Positions 9,676-21,330 of a DNA stretch of 64,000 nucleotides are shown here, piece by piece. Source of the DNA: Siphonodentalium dalli. Taxonomy: Eukaryota > Mollusca > Scaphopoda > Gadilida > Siphonodentaliidae. The notes beneath the pieces are model-generated. The model saw only the letters and a list, made by a program, of their open reading frames with translations, searched no databases and was not told the origin of the DNA. The stretch is taken from assembly GCA_032622095.1 (NCBI GenBank), contig CP136061.1, forward strand, positions 42,539,797 to 42,603,796. Reading direction: 5' to 3'. Every line of letters begins with the position of its first letter. The first letter of the stretch is position 1. The position numbers and the translations under genes are program-made.

Positions 9676-9747
9676 TTCCCATGCCGGGAATCGAACCCGG
9701 GCCGCCTGGGTGAAAGCCAGGAATCCTAACCACTAGACCACATGGGA
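9676..9747 (-). tRNA. tRNA-Glu-TTC: tRNA-Glu (TTC), unit 11 reverse
   Basis: 72/72 to consensus; anticodon 9712-9714; the terminator is lengthened to T8. Confidence 0.95.
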
Positions 9748-10222
9748 TGGCCATAATTTTGTGCACGTTTAGTTCTCAAAATGTTTGGCGTCTGGAGTCT
9801 GTGACCGAATCTGATTCGAAGTATATTATAGGGCCCAATTTGGTGAAATTTCGGTCTGTCCTCATGCCTCGAACTGGAGCCTAGGTCACTCTCGCCGTTT
9901 TTCTGTGATAAAGTTACCCAGGTTCCGGAAATTGTGATAAAAGTTACCCAGGTTGGAGAGGATTGTGATAAAGTTACCCAGGTTAATAGCATTTCATGTT
10001 TAGCAACAAATTATAAATTTTTGCGATCAAAATGACGAACTACGGTACTAATAATAATTATGTCTTAATTTATGCTTAATAAGGGCTATTACTTGCCAAA
10101 ATTGAACAATATTTCCCTCTGTCAGTTTTAAATCGAGTTGATATTGTGAGATTTGCTTAACCTGAGTAACTTTATCACAATTCAAACATTTTGACAACTA
10201 TACTTGCAAGAGAAAATGCCCA

Positions 10223-10294
10223 TCCCATGTGGTCTAGTGGTTAGGATTCCTGGCTTTCACCCAGGCGGCCCGGGTTCGATTCCCGGCATGGGAA
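10223..10294 (+). tRNA. tRNA-Glu-TTC: tRNA-Glu (TTC), unit 12 forward
   Basis: 72/72 to consensus; anticodon 10256-10258; one G to C change in the 5' flank at 10219. Confidence 0.95.
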
Positions 10295-10578
10295 AGGTGA
10301 ATATATTTTGTCAAAACGTTTTGTTTGTTTTGTAGTAGAATTTTGCACCAAGGAGGTGTCACACGTTCTAGTCGCGACAAGGCAACCAAGGCAGTCCCAT
10401 ACAAAGCACACGCGACAGGCAAGTATATATTTCTCAAGATGTTTGAATTCTACATGACAATTTTCGGGCAGTCCGCTGTGGTGTGGTGTCGGAAATTTGA
10501 ATGCAATTCGGCCTGCTCTGATTGTTGTGGAGAAATATTCTCGCAAAACTGAATTAAGTTCTGATAAAAAATTTACCT

Positions 10579-10650
10579 TTCCCATGCCGGGAATCGAACC
10601 CGGGCCGCCTGGGTGAAAGCCAGGAATCCTAACCACTAGACCACATGGGC
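10579..10650 (-). tRNA. tRNA-Glu-TTC: tRNA-Glu (TTC), unit 12 reverse, upstream region deleted
   Basis: An 87-bp deletion ends at the gene's first base. Position 1 changes from T to G, so the T1-A71 pair is lost, and the whole matching upstream element is gone. Anticodon (10615-10617), box A and box B remain. The deletion joins two GGG triplets, an obvious microhomology. Expression depends on whether the upstream element matters. Confidence 0.8.
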
Positions 10651-10653
10651 CCA
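10648..10653. other. 87-bp deletion junction in unit 12
   Basis: Relative to unit 1, 87 bp between the GGG at 713-715 and the GGG at 800-802 are missing. The plus strand reads directly from CATGGG into CCCAATTT. Confidence 0.9.
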
Positions 10654-11038
10654 ATTTGGTGAAATTTCGGTCTGTCCTCATGCCTCGAACTGAAGCCTAG
10701 GTCACTCTCGCCGTTTTTCTGTGATAAAGTTACCCAGGTTCCGGAAATTGTGATAAAAGTTACCCAGGTTGGAGAGGATTGTGATAAAGTTACCCAGGTT
10801 AATAGCATTTCATGTTTAGCAACAAATTATAAATTTTTGCGATCAAAATGACGAACTACGGTACTATCAATAATTATGTCTTAATTTATGCTTAATAAGG
10901 GCTATTACTTGCCAAAATTGAACAATATTTCCCTCTGTCAGTTTTAAATCGAGTTGATATTGTGAGATTTGCTTAACCTGAGTAACTTTATCACAATTCA
11001 AACATTTTGACAACTATACTTGCAAGAGAAAATGGCCA

Positions 11039-11110
11039 TCCCATGTGATCTAGTGGTTAGGATTCCTGGCTTTCACCCAGGCGGCCCGGGTTCGATTCCC
11101 GGCATGGGAA
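11039..11110 (+). tRNA. tRNA-Glu-TTC: tRNA-Glu (TTC), unit 13 forward, G10A variant
   Basis: 11048 is A instead of G. Position 10 is the conserved G of box A and the first D-stem base. Pairing survives (A10-T25 replaces G10-T25), but box A is off consensus. Anticodon 11072-11074. Confidence 0.85.
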
Positions 11111-11394
11111 AGGTGAATATATTTTGTCAAAACGTTTTGTTTGTTTTGTAGTAGAATTTTGCACCAAGGATGTGTCACACGTTCTAGTCGCGACAAGGCA
11201 ACCAAGGCAGTCCCATACAAAGCACACGCGACAGGCAAGTATATATTTCTCAAGATGTTTGAATTCTACATGACAATTTTCGGGCAGTCCGCTGTGGTGT
11301 GGTGTCGGAAATTTGAATGCAATTCGGCCTGCTCTGATTGTTGTGGAGAAATATTCTCGCAAAACTGAATTAAGTTCTGAAAAAAAATTTACCT

Positions 11395-11466
11395 TTCCCA
11401 TGCCGGGAATCGAACCCGGGCCGCCTGGGTGAAAGCCAGGAATCCTAACCACTAGACCACATGGGA
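11395..11466 (-). tRNA. tRNA-Glu-TTC: tRNA-Glu (TTC), unit 13 reverse
   Basis: 72/72 to consensus; anticodon 11431-11433; terminator T8 as in unit 11. Confidence 0.95.
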
Positions 11467-11941
11467 TGGCCATAATTTTGTGCACGTTTAGTTCTCAAAA
11501 TGTTTGGCGTCTGGAGTCTGTGACCGAATCTGATTCGAAGTATATTATAGGGCCCAATTTGGTGAAATTTCGGTCTGTCCTCATGCCTCGAACTGGAGCC
11601 TAGGTCACTCTCGCCGTTTTTCTGTGATAAAGTTACCCAGGTTCCGGAAATTGTGATAAAAGTTACCCAGGTTGGAGAGGATTGTGATAAAGTTACCCAG
11701 GTTAATAGCATTTCATGTTTAGCAACAAATTATAAATTTTTGCGATCAAAATGACGAACTACGGTACTAATAATAATTATGTCTTAATTTATGCTTAATA
11801 AGGGCTATTACTTGCCAAAATTGAACAATATTTCCCTCTGTCAGTTTTAAATCGAGTTGATATTGTGAGATTTGCTTAACCTGAGTAACTTTATCACAAT
11901 TCAAACATTTTGACAACTATACTTGCAAGAGAAAATGGCCA

Positions 11942-12013
11942 TCCCATGTGGTCTAGTGGTTAGGATTCCTGGCTTTCACCCAGGCGGCCCGGGTTCGATT
12001 CCCGGCATGGGAA
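11942..12013 (+). tRNA. tRNA-Glu-TTC: tRNA-Glu (TTC), unit 14 forward
   Basis: 72/72 to consensus; anticodon 11975-11977. Confidence 0.95.
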
Positions 12014-12297
12014 AGGTGAATATATTTTGTCAAAACGTTTTGTTTGTTTTGTAGTAGAATTTTGCACCAAGGAGGTGTCACACGTTCTAGTCGCGACAAG
12101 GCAACCAAGGCAGTCCCATACAAAGCACACGCGACAGGCAAGTATATATTTCTCAAGATGTTTGAATTCTACATGACAATTTTCGGGCAGTCCGCTGTGG
12201 TGTGGTGTCGGAAATTTGAATGCAATTCGGCCTGCTCTGATTGTTGTGGAGAAATATTCTCGCAAAACTGAATTAAGTTCTGATAAAAAATTTACCT

Positions 12298-12369
12298 TTC
12301 CCATGCCGGGAATCGAACCCGGGCCGCCTGGGAGAAAGCCAGGAATCCTAACCACGAGACCACATGGGA
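12298..12369 (-). tRNA. tRNA-Glu-TTC: tRNA-Glu (TTC), unit 14 reverse, A14C and A37T, possibly decayed
   Basis: There are two changes on the sense strand. A14 to C (plus-strand G at 12356) hits a near-universal tRNA base that is also in box A. A37 to T (plus-strand A at 12333) replaces the purine next to the anticodon. The anticodon itself (12334-12336) is unchanged. Both changes are expected to harm function; it may be a pseudogene. Confidence 0.7.
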
Positions 12370-12844
12370 TGGCCATAATTTTGTGCACGTTTAGTTCTCA
12401 AAATGTTTGGCGTCTGGAGTCTGTGACCGAATCTGATTCGAAGTATATTATAGGGCCCAATTTGGTGAAATTTCGGTCTGTCCTCATGCCTCGAACTGGA
12501 GCCTAGGTCACTCTCGCCGTTTTTCTGTGATAAAGTTACCCAGGTTCCGGAAATTGTGATAAAAGTTACCCAGGTTGGAGAGGATTGTGATAAAGTTACC
12601 CAGGTTAATAGCATTTCATGTTTAGCAACAAATTATAAATTTTTGCGATCAAAATGACGAACTACGGTACTAATAATAATTATGTCTTAATTTATGCTTA
12701 ATAAGGGCTATTACTTGCCAAAATTGAACAATATTTCCCTCTGTCAGTTTTAAATCGAGTTGATATTGTGAGATTTGCTTAACCTGAGTAACTTTATCAC
12801 AATTCAAACATTTTGACAACTATACTTGCAAGAGAAAATGGCCA

Positions 12845-12916
12845 TCCCATGTGGTCTAGTGGTTAGGATTCCTGGCTTTCACCCAGGCGGCCCGGGTTCG
12901 ATTCCCGGCATGGGAA
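12845..12916 (+). tRNA. tRNA-Glu-TTC: tRNA-Glu (TTC), unit 15 forward
   Basis: 72/72 to consensus; anticodon 12878-12880. Confidence 0.95.
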
Positions 12917-13200
12917 AGGTGAATATATTTTGTCAAAACGTTTTGTTTGTTTTGTAGTAGAATTTTGCACCAAGGAGGTGTCACACGTTCTAGTCGCGAC
13001 AAGGCAACCAAGGCAGTCCCATACAAAGCACACGCGACAGGCAAGTATATATTTCTCAAGATGTTTGAATTCTACATGACAATTTTCGGGCAGTCCGCTG
13101 TGGTGTGGTGTCGGAAATTTGAATGCAATTCGGCCTGCTCTGATTGTTGTGGAGAAATATTCTCGCAAAACTGAATTAAGTTCTGATAAAAAATTTACCT

Positions 13201-13272
13201 TTCCCATGCCGGGAATCGAACCCGGGCCGCCTGGGTGAAAGCCAGGAATCCTAACCACTAGACCACATGGGA
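13201..13272 (-). tRNA. tRNA-Glu-TTC: tRNA-Glu (TTC), unit 15 reverse
   Basis: 72/72 to consensus; anticodon 13237-13239. The upstream spacer has the GAACTGAAGCC and CTATCAATAA variants seen in units 12, 17, 20, 21, 23 and 25. Confidence 0.95.
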
Positions 13273-13747
13273 TGGCCATAATTTTGTGCACGTTTAGTTC
13301 TCAAAATGTTTGGCGTCTGGAGTCTGTGACCGAATCTGATTCGAAGTATATTATAGGGCCCAATTTGGTGAAATTTCGGTCTGTCCTCATGCCTCGAACT
13401 GAAGCCTAGGTCACTCTCGCCGTTTTTCTGTGATAAAGTTACCCAGGTTCCGGAAATTGTGATAAAAGTTACCCAGGTTGGAGAGGATTGTGATAAAGTT
13501 ACCCAGGTTAATAGCATTTCATGTTTAGCAACAAATTATAAATTTTTGCGATCAAAATGACGAACTACGGTACTATCAATAATTATGTCTTAATTTATGC
13601 TTAATAAGGGCTATTACTTGCCAAAATTGAACAATATTTCCCTCTGTCAGTTTTAAATCGAGTTGATATTGTGAGATTTGCTTAACCTGAGTAACTTTAT
13701 CACAATTCAAACATTTTGACAACTATACTTGCAAGAGAAAATGGCCA

Positions 13748-13819
13748 TCCCATGTGGTCTAGTGGTTAGGATTCCTGGCTTTCACCCAGGCGGCCCGGGT
13801 TCGATTCCCGGCATGGGAA
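13748..13819 (+). tRNA. tRNA-Glu-TTC: tRNA-Glu (TTC), unit 16 forward
   Basis: 72/72 to consensus; anticodon 13781-13783. The downstream spacer has one extra base (GATGTATTGAA), also in units 19 and 24. Confidence 0.95.
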
Positions 13820-14104
13820 AGGTGAATATATTTTGTCAAAACGTTTTGTTTGTTTTGTAGTAGAATTTTGCACCAAGGAGGTGTCACACGTTCTAGTCGC
13901 GACAAGGCAACCAAGGCAGTCCCATACAAAGCACACGCGACAGGCAAGTATATATTTCTCAAGATGTATTGAATTCTACATGACAATTTTCGGGCAGTCC
14001 GCTGTGGTGTGGTGTCGGAAATTTGAATGCAATTCGGCCTGCTCTGATTGTTGTGGAGAAATATTCTCGCAAAACTGAATTAAGTTCTGATAAAAAATTT
14101 ACCT

Positions 14105-14176
14105 TTCCCATGCCGGGAATCGAACCCGGGCCGCCTGGGTGAAAGCCAGGAATCCTAACCACTAGACCACATGGGA
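14105..14176 (-). tRNA. tRNA-Glu-TTC: tRNA-Glu (TTC), unit 16 reverse
   Basis: 72/72 to consensus; anticodon 14141-14143. Confidence 0.95.
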
Positions 14177-14651
14177 TGGCCATAATTTTGTGCACGTTTA
14201 GTTCTCAAAATGTTTGGCGTCTGGAGTCTGTGACCGAATCTGATTCGAAGTATATTATAGGGCCCAATTTGGTGAAATTTCGGTCTGTCCTCATGCCTCG
14301 AACTGGAGCCTAGGTCACTCTCGCCGTTTTTCTGTGATAAAGTTACCCAGGTTCCGGAAATTGTGATAAAAGTTACCCAGGTTGGAGAGGATTGTGATAA
14401 AGTTACCCAGGTTAATAGCATTTCATGTTTAGCAACAAATTATAAATTTTTGCGATCAAAATGACGAACTACGGTACTAATAATAATTATGTCTTAATTT
14501 ATGCTTAATAAGGGCTATTACTTGCCAAAATTGAACAATATTTCCCTCTGTCAGTTTTAAATCGAGTTGATATTGTGAGATTTGCTTAACCTGAGTAACT
14601 TTATCACAATTCAAACATTTTGACAACTATACTTGCAAGAGAAAATGGCCA

Positions 14652-14723
14652 TCCCATGTGGTCTAGTGGTTAGGATTCCTGGCTTTCACCCAGGCGGCCC
14701 GGGTTCGATTCCCGGCATGGGAA
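14652..14723 (+). tRNA. tRNA-Glu-TTC: tRNA-Glu (TTC), unit 17 forward
   Basis: 72/72 to consensus; anticodon 14685-14687. Confidence 0.95.
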
Positions 14724-15007
14724 AGGTGAATATATTTTGTCAAAACGTTTTGTTTGTTTTGTAGTAGAATTTTGCACCAAGGAGGTGTCACACGTTCTAG
14801 TCGCGACAAGGCAACCAAGGCAGTCCCATACAAAGCACACGCGACAGGCAAGTATATATTTCTCAAGATGTTTGAATTCTACATGACAATTTTCGGGCAG
14901 TCCGCTGTGGTGTGGTGTCGGAAATTTGAATGCAATTCGGCCTGCTCTGATTGTTGTGGAGAAATATTCTCGCAAAACTGAATTAAGTTCTGATACAAAA
15001 TTTACCT

Positions 15008-15079
15008 TTCCCATGCCGGGAATCGAACCCGGGCCGCCTGGGTGAAAGCCAGGAATCCTAACCACTAGACCACATGGGA
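15008..15079 (-). tRNA. tRNA-Glu-TTC: tRNA-Glu (TTC), unit 17 reverse
   Basis: 72/72 to consensus; anticodon 15044-15046; terminator cut to T4 by an A-to-C change on the plus strand (GATACAAAA). Confidence 0.95.
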
Positions 15080-15554
15080 TGGCCATAATTTTGTGCACGT
15101 TTAGTTCTCAAAATGTTTGGCGTCTGGAGTCTGTGACCGAATCTGATTCGAAGTATATTATAGGGCCCAATTTGGTGAAATTTCGGTCTGTCCTCATGCC
15201 TCGAACTGAAGCCTAGGTCACTCTCGCCGTTTTTCTGTGATAAAGTTACCCAGGTTCCGGAAATTGTGATAAAAGTTACCCAGGTTGGAGAGGATTGTGA
15301 TAAAGTTACCCAGGTTAATAGCATTTCATGTTTAGCAACAAATTATAAATTTTTGCGATCAAAATGACGAACTACGGTACTATCAATAATTATGTCTTAA
15401 TTTATGCTTAATAAGGGCTATTACTTGCCAAAATTGAACAATATTTCCCTCTGTCAGTTTTAAATCGAGTTGATATTGTGAGATTTGCTTAACCTGAGTA
15501 ACTTTATCACAATTCAAACATTTTGACAACTATACTTGCAAGAGAAAATGGCCA

Positions 15555-15626
15555 TCCCATGTGGTCTAGTGGTTAGGATTCCTGGCTTTCACCCAGGCGG
15601 CCCGGGTTCGATTCCCGGCATGGGAA
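15555..15626 (+). tRNA. tRNA-Glu-TTC: tRNA-Glu (TTC), unit 18 forward
   Basis: 72/72 to consensus; anticodon 15588-15590. Confidence 0.95.
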
Positions 15627-15910
15627 AGGTGAATATATTTTGTCAAAACGTTTTGTTTGTTTTGTAGTATAATTTTGCACCAAGGAGGTGTCACACGTTC
15701 TAGTCGCGACAAGGCAACCAAGGCAGTCCCATACAAAGCACACGCGACAGGCAAGTATATATTTCTCAAGATGTTTGAATTCTACATGACAATTTTCGGG
15801 CAGTCCGCTGTGGTGTGGTGTCGGAAATTTGAATGCAATTCGGCCTGCTCTGATTGTTGTGGAGAAATATTCTCGCAAAACTGAATTAAGTTCTGATAAA
15901 AAATTTACCT

Positions 15911-15982
15911 TTCCCATGCCGGGAATCGAACCCGGGCCGCCTGGGTGAAAGCCAGGAATCCTAACCACTAGACCACATGGGA
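15911..15982 (-). tRNA. tRNA-Glu-TTC: tRNA-Glu (TTC), unit 18 reverse
   Basis: 72/72 to consensus; anticodon 15947-15949. Confidence 0.95.
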
Positions 15983-16457
15983 TGGCCATAATTTTGTGCA
16001 CGTTTAGTTCTCAAAATGTTTGGCGTCTGGAGTCTGTGACCGAATCTGATTCGAAGTATATTATAGGGCCCAATTTGGTGAAATTTCGGTCTGTCCTCAT
16101 GCCTCGAACTGGAGCCTAGGTCACTCTCGCCGTTTTTCTGTGATAAAGTTACCCAGGTTCCGGAAATTGTGAAAAAAGTTACCCAGGTTGGAGAGGATTG
16201 TGATAAAGTTACCCAGGTTAATAGCATTTCATGTTTAGCAACAAATTATAAATTTTTGCGATCAAAATGACGAACTACGGTACTAATAATAATTATGTCT
16301 TAATTTATGCTTAATAAGGGCTATTACTTGCCAAAATTGAACAATATTTCCCTCTGTCAGTTTTAAATCGAGTTGATATTGTGAGATTTGCTTAACCTGA
16401 GTAACTTTATCACAATTCAAACATTTTGACAACTATACTTGCAAGAGAAAATGGCCA

Positions 16458-16529
16458 TCCCATGTGGTCTAGTGGTTAGGATTCCTGGCTTTCACCCAGG
16501 CGGCCCGGGTTCGATTCCCGGCATGGGAA
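16458..16529 (+). tRNA. tRNA-Glu-TTC: tRNA-Glu (TTC), unit 19 forward
   Basis: 72/72 to consensus; anticodon 16491-16493. Confidence 0.95.
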
Positions 16530-16814
16530 AGGTGAATATATTTTGTCAAAACGTTTTGTTTGTTTTGTAGTAGAATTTTGCACCAAGGAGGTGTCACACG
16601 TTCTAGTCGCGACAAGGCAACCAAGGCAGTCCCATACAAAGCACACGCGACAGGCAAGTATATATTTCTCAAGATGTATTGAATTCTACATGACAATTTT
16701 CGGGCAGTCCGCTGTGGTGTGGTGTCGGAAATTTGAATGCAATTCGGCCTGCTCTGATTGTTGTGGAGAAATATTCTCGCAAAACTGAATTAAGTTCTGA
16801 TAAAAAATTTACCT

Positions 16815-16886
16815 TTCCCATGCCGGGAATCGAACCCGGGCCGCCTGGGTGAAAGCCAGGAATCCTAACCACTAGACCACATGGGA
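16815..16886 (-). tRNA. tRNA-Glu-TTC: tRNA-Glu (TTC), unit 19 reverse
   Basis: 72/72 to consensus; anticodon 16851-16853. Confidence 0.95.
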
Positions 16887-17361
16887 TGGCCATAATTTTG
16901 TGCACGTTTAGTTCTCAAAATGTTTGGCGTCTGGAGTCTGTGACCGAATCTGATTCGAAGTATATTATAGGGCCCAATTTGGTGAAATTTCGGTCTGTCC
17001 TCATGCCTCGAACTGGAGCCTAGGTCACTCTCGCCGTTTTTCTGTGATAAAGTTACCCAGGTTCCGGAAATTGTGATAAAAGTTACCCAGGTTGGAGAGG
17101 ATTGTGATAAAGTTACCCAGGTTAATAGCATTTCATGTTTAGCAACAAATTATAAATTTTTGCGATCAAAATGACGAACTACGGTACTAATAATAATTAT
17201 GTCTTAATTTATGCTTAATAAGGGCTATTACTTGCCAAAATTGAACAATATTTCCCTCTGTCAGTTTTAAATCGAGTTGATATTGTGAGATTTGCTTAAC
17301 CTGAGTAACTTTATCACAATTCAAACATTTTGACAACTATACTTGCAAGAGAAAATGGCCA

Positions 17362-17433
17362 TCCCATGTGGTCTAGTGGTTAGGATTCCTGGCTTTCACC
17401 CAGGCGGCCCGGGTTCGATTCCCGGCATGGGAA
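17362..17433 (+). tRNA. tRNA-Glu-TTC: tRNA-Glu (TTC), unit 20 forward
   Basis: 72/72 to consensus; anticodon 17395-17397. Confidence 0.95.
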
Positions 17434-17717
17434 AGGTGAATATATTTTGTCAAAACGTTTTGTTTGTTTTGTAGTAGAATTTTGCACCAAGGAGGTGTCA
17501 CACGTTCTAGTCGCGACAAGGCAACCAAGGCAGTCCCATACAAAGCACACGCGACAGGCAAGTATATATTTCTCAAGATGTTTGAATTCTACATGACAAT
17601 TTTCGGGCAGTCCGCTGTGGTGTGGTGTCGGAAATTTGAATGCAATTCGGCCTGCTCTGATTGTTGTGGAGAAATATTCTCGCAAAACTGAATTAAGTTC
17701 TGATACAAAATTTACCT

Positions 17718-17789
17718 TTCCCATGCCGGGAATCGAACCCGGGCCGCCTGGGTGAAAGCCAGGAATCCTAACCACTAGACCACATGGGA
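17718..17789 (-). tRNA. tRNA-Glu-TTC: tRNA-Glu (TTC), unit 20 reverse
   Basis: 72/72 to consensus; anticodon 17754-17756; terminator T4. Confidence 0.95.
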
Positions 17790-18264
17790 TGGCCATAATT
17801 TTGTGCACGTTTAGTTCTCAAAATGTTTGGCGTCTGGAGTCTGTGACCGAATCTGATTCGAAGTATATTATAGGGCCCAATTTGGTGAAATTTCGGTCTG
17901 TCCTCATGCCTCGAACTGAAGCCTAGGTCACTCTCGCCGTTTTTCTGTGATAAAGTTACCCAGGTTCCGGAAATTGTGATAAAAGTTACCCAGGTTGGAG
18001 AGGATTGTGATAAAGTTACCCAGGTTAATAGCATTTCATGTTTAGCAACAAATTATAAATTTTTGCGATCAAAATGACGAACTACGGTACTATCAATAAT
18101 TATGTCTTAATTTATGCTTAATAAGGGCTATTACTTGCCAAAATTGAACAATATTTCCCTCTGTCAGTTTTAAATCGAGTTGATATTGTGAGATTTGCTT
18201 AACCTGAGTAACTTTATCACAATTCAAACATTTTGACAACTATACTTGCAAGAGAAAATGGCCA

Positions 18265-18336
18265 TCCCATGTGGTCTAGTGGTTAGGATTCCTGGCTTTC
18301 ACCCAGGCGGCCCGGGTTCGATTCCCGGCATGGGAA
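18265..18336 (+). tRNA. tRNA-Glu-TTC: tRNA-Glu (TTC), unit 21 forward
   Basis: 72/72 to consensus; anticodon 18298-18300. Confidence 0.95.
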
Positions 18337-18620
18337 AGGTGAATATATTTTGTCAAAACGTTTTGTTTGTTTTGTAGTAGAATTTTGCACCAAGGAGGTG
18401 TCACACGTTCTAGTCGCGACAAGGCAACCAAGGCAGTCCCATACAAAGCACACGCGACAGGCAAGTATATATTTCTCAAGATGTTTGAATTCTACATGAC
18501 AATTTTCGGCCAGTCCGCTGTGGTGTGGTGTCGGAAATTTGAATGCAATTCGGCCTGCTCTGATTGTTGTGGAGAAATATTCTCGCAAAACTGAATTAAG
18601 TTCTGATACAAAATTTACCT

Positions 18621-18692
18621 TTCCCATGCCGGGAATCGAACCCGGGCCGCCTGGGTGAAAGCCAGGAATCCTAACCACTAGACCACATGGGA
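18621..18692 (-). tRNA. tRNA-Glu-TTC: tRNA-Glu (TTC), unit 21 reverse
   Basis: 72/72 to consensus; anticodon 18657-18659; terminator T4. Confidence 0.95.
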
Positions 18693-19167
18693 TGGCCATA
18701 ATTTTGTGCACGTTTAGTTCTCAAAATGTTTGGCGTCTGGAGTCTGTGACCGAATCTGATTCGAAGTATATTATAGGGCCCAATTTGGTGAAATTTCGGT
18801 CTGTCCTCATGCCTCGAACTGAAGCCTAGGTCACTCTCGCCGTTTTTCTGTGATAAAGTTACCCAGGTTCCGGAAATTGTGATAAAAGTTACCCAGGTTG
18901 GAGAGGATTGTGATAAAGTTACCCAGGTTAATAGCATTTCATGTTTAGCAACAAATTATAAATTTTTGCGATCAAAATGACGAACTACGGTACTATCAAT
19001 AATTATGTCTTAATTTATGCTTAATAAGGGCTATTACTTGCCAAAATTGAACAATATTTCCCTCTGTCAGTTTTAAATCGAGTTGATATTGTGAGATTTG
19101 CTTAACCTGAGTAACTTTATCACAATTCAAACATTTTGACAACTATACTTGCAAGAGAAAATGGCTA

Positions 19168-19239
19168 TCCCATGTAGTCTAGTGGTTAGGATTCCTGGCT
19201 TTCACCCAGGCGGCCCGGGTTCGATTCCCGGCATGGGAA
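19168..19239 (+). tRNA. tRNA-Glu-TTC: tRNA-Glu (TTC), unit 22 forward, G9A variant
   Basis: 19176 is A instead of G (position 9). Box A allows a purine here, so it is probably functional. The flank also has a C to T at 19166. The same G9A recurs in unit 45. Anticodon 19201-19203. Confidence 0.9.
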
Positions 19240-19523
19240 AGGTGAATATATTTTGTCAAAACGTTTTGTTTGTTTTGTAGTAGAATTTTGCACCAAGGAG
19301 GTGTCACACGTTCTAGTCGCGACAAGGCAACCAAGGCAGTCCCATACAAAGCACACGCGACAGGCAAGTATATATTTCTCAAGATGTTTGAATTCTACAT
19401 GACAATTTTCGGGCAGTCCGCTGTGGTGTGGTGTCGGAAATTTGAATGCAATTCGGCCTGCTCTGATTGTTGTGGAGAAATATTCTCGCAAAACTGAATT
19501 AAGTTCTGATAAAAAATTTACCT

Positions 19524-19595
19524 TTCCCATGCCGGGAATCGAACCCGGGCCGCCTGGGTGAAAGCCAGGAATCCTAACCACTAGACCACATGGGA
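19524..19595 (-). tRNA. tRNA-Glu-TTC: tRNA-Glu (TTC), unit 22 reverse
   Basis: 72/72 to consensus; anticodon 19560-19562. Confidence 0.95.
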
Positions 19596-20070
19596 TGGCC
19601 ATAATTTTGTGCACGTTTAGTTCTCAAAATGTTTGGCGTCTGGAGTCTGTGACCGAATCTGATTCGAAGTATATTATAGGGCCCAATTTGGTGAAATTTC
19701 GGTCTGTCCTCATGCCTCGAACTGGAGCCTAGGTCACTCTCGCCGTTTTTCTGTGATAAAGTTACCCAGGTTCCGGAAATTGTGATAAAAGTTACCCAGG
19801 TTGGAGAGGATTGTGATAAAGTTACCCAGGTTAATAGCATTTCATGTTTAGCAACAAATTATAAATTTTTGCGATCAAAATGACGAACTACGGTACTAAT
19901 AATAATTATGTCTTAATTTATGCTTAATAAGGGCTATTACTTGCCAAAATTGAACAATATTTCCCTCTGTCAGTTTTAAATCGAGTTGATATTGTGAGAT
20001 TTGCTTAACCTGAGTAACTTTATCACAATTCAAACATTTTGACAACTATACTTGCAAGAGAAAATGGCCA

Positions 20071-20142
20071 TCCCATGTGGTCTAGTGGTTAGGATTCCTG
20101 GCTTTCACCCAGGCGGCCCGGGTTCGATTCCCGGCATGGGAA
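20071..20142 (+). tRNA. tRNA-Glu-TTC: tRNA-Glu (TTC), unit 23 forward
   Basis: 72/72 to consensus; anticodon 20104-20106. Confidence 0.95.
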
Positions 20143-20426
20143 AGGTGAATATATTTTGTCAAAACGTTTTGTTTGTTTTGTAGTAGAATTTTGCACCAAG
20201 GAGGTGTCACACGTTCTAGTCGCGACAAGGCAACCAAGGCAGTCCCATACAAAGCACACGCGACAGGCAAGTATATATTTCTCAAGATGTTTGAATTCTA
20301 CATGACAATTTTCGGGCAGTCCGCTGTGGTGTGGTGTCGGAAATTTGAATGCAATTCGGCCTGCTCTGATTGTTGTGGAGAAATATTCTCGCAAAACTGA
20401 ATTAAGTTCTGATAAAAAATTTACCT

Positions 20427-20498
20427 TTCCCATGCCGGGAATCGAACCCGGGCCGCCTGGGTGAAAGCCAGGAATCCTAACCACTAGACCACATGGGA
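20427..20498 (-). tRNA. tRNA-Glu-TTC: tRNA-Glu (TTC), unit 23 reverse
   Basis: 72/72 to consensus; anticodon 20463-20465. Confidence 0.95.
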
Positions 20499-20973
20499 TG
20501 GCCATAATTTTGTGCACGTTTAGTTCTCAAAATGTTTGGCGTCTGGAGTCTGTGACCGAATCTGATTCGAAGTATATTATAGGGCCCAATTTGGTGAAAT
20601 TTCGGTCTGTCCTCATGCCTCGAACTGAAGCCTAGGTCACTCTCGCCGTTTTTCTGTGATAAAGTTACCCAGGTTCCGGAAATTGTGATAAAAGTTACCC
20701 AGGTTGGAGAGGATTGTGATAAAGTTACCCAGGTTAATAGCATTTCATGTTTAGCAACAAATTATAAATTTTTGCGATCAAAATGACGAACTACGGTACT
20801 ATCAATAATTATGTCTTAATTTATGCTTAATAAGGGCTATTACTTGCCAAAATTGAACAATATTTCCCTCTGTCAGTTTTAAATCGAGTTGATATTGTGA
20901 GATTTGCTTAACCTGAGTAACTTTATCACAATTCAAACATTTTGACAACTATACTTGCAAGAGAAAATGGCCA

Positions 20974-21045
20974 TCCCATGTGGTCTAGTGGTTAGGATTC
21001 CTGGCTTTCACCCAGGCGGCCCGGGTTCGATTCCCGGCATGGGAA
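20974..21045 (+). tRNA. tRNA-Glu-TTC: tRNA-Glu (TTC), unit 24 forward
   Basis: 72/72 to consensus; anticodon 21007-21009. Confidence 0.95.
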
Positions 21046-21330
21046 AGGTGAATATATTTTGTCAAAACGTTTTGTTTGTTTTGTAGTAGAATTTTGCACC
21101 AAGGAGGTGTCACACGTTCTAGTCGCGACAAGGCAACCAAGGCAGTCCCATACAAAGCACACGCGACAGGCAAGTATATATTTCTCAAGATGTATTGAAT
21201 TCTACATGACAATTTTCGGGCAGTCCGCTGTGGTGTGGTGTCGGAAATTTGAATGCAATTCGGCCTGCTCTGATTGTTGTGGAGAAATATTCTCGCAAAA
21301 CTGAATTAAGTTCTGATAAAAAATTTACCT

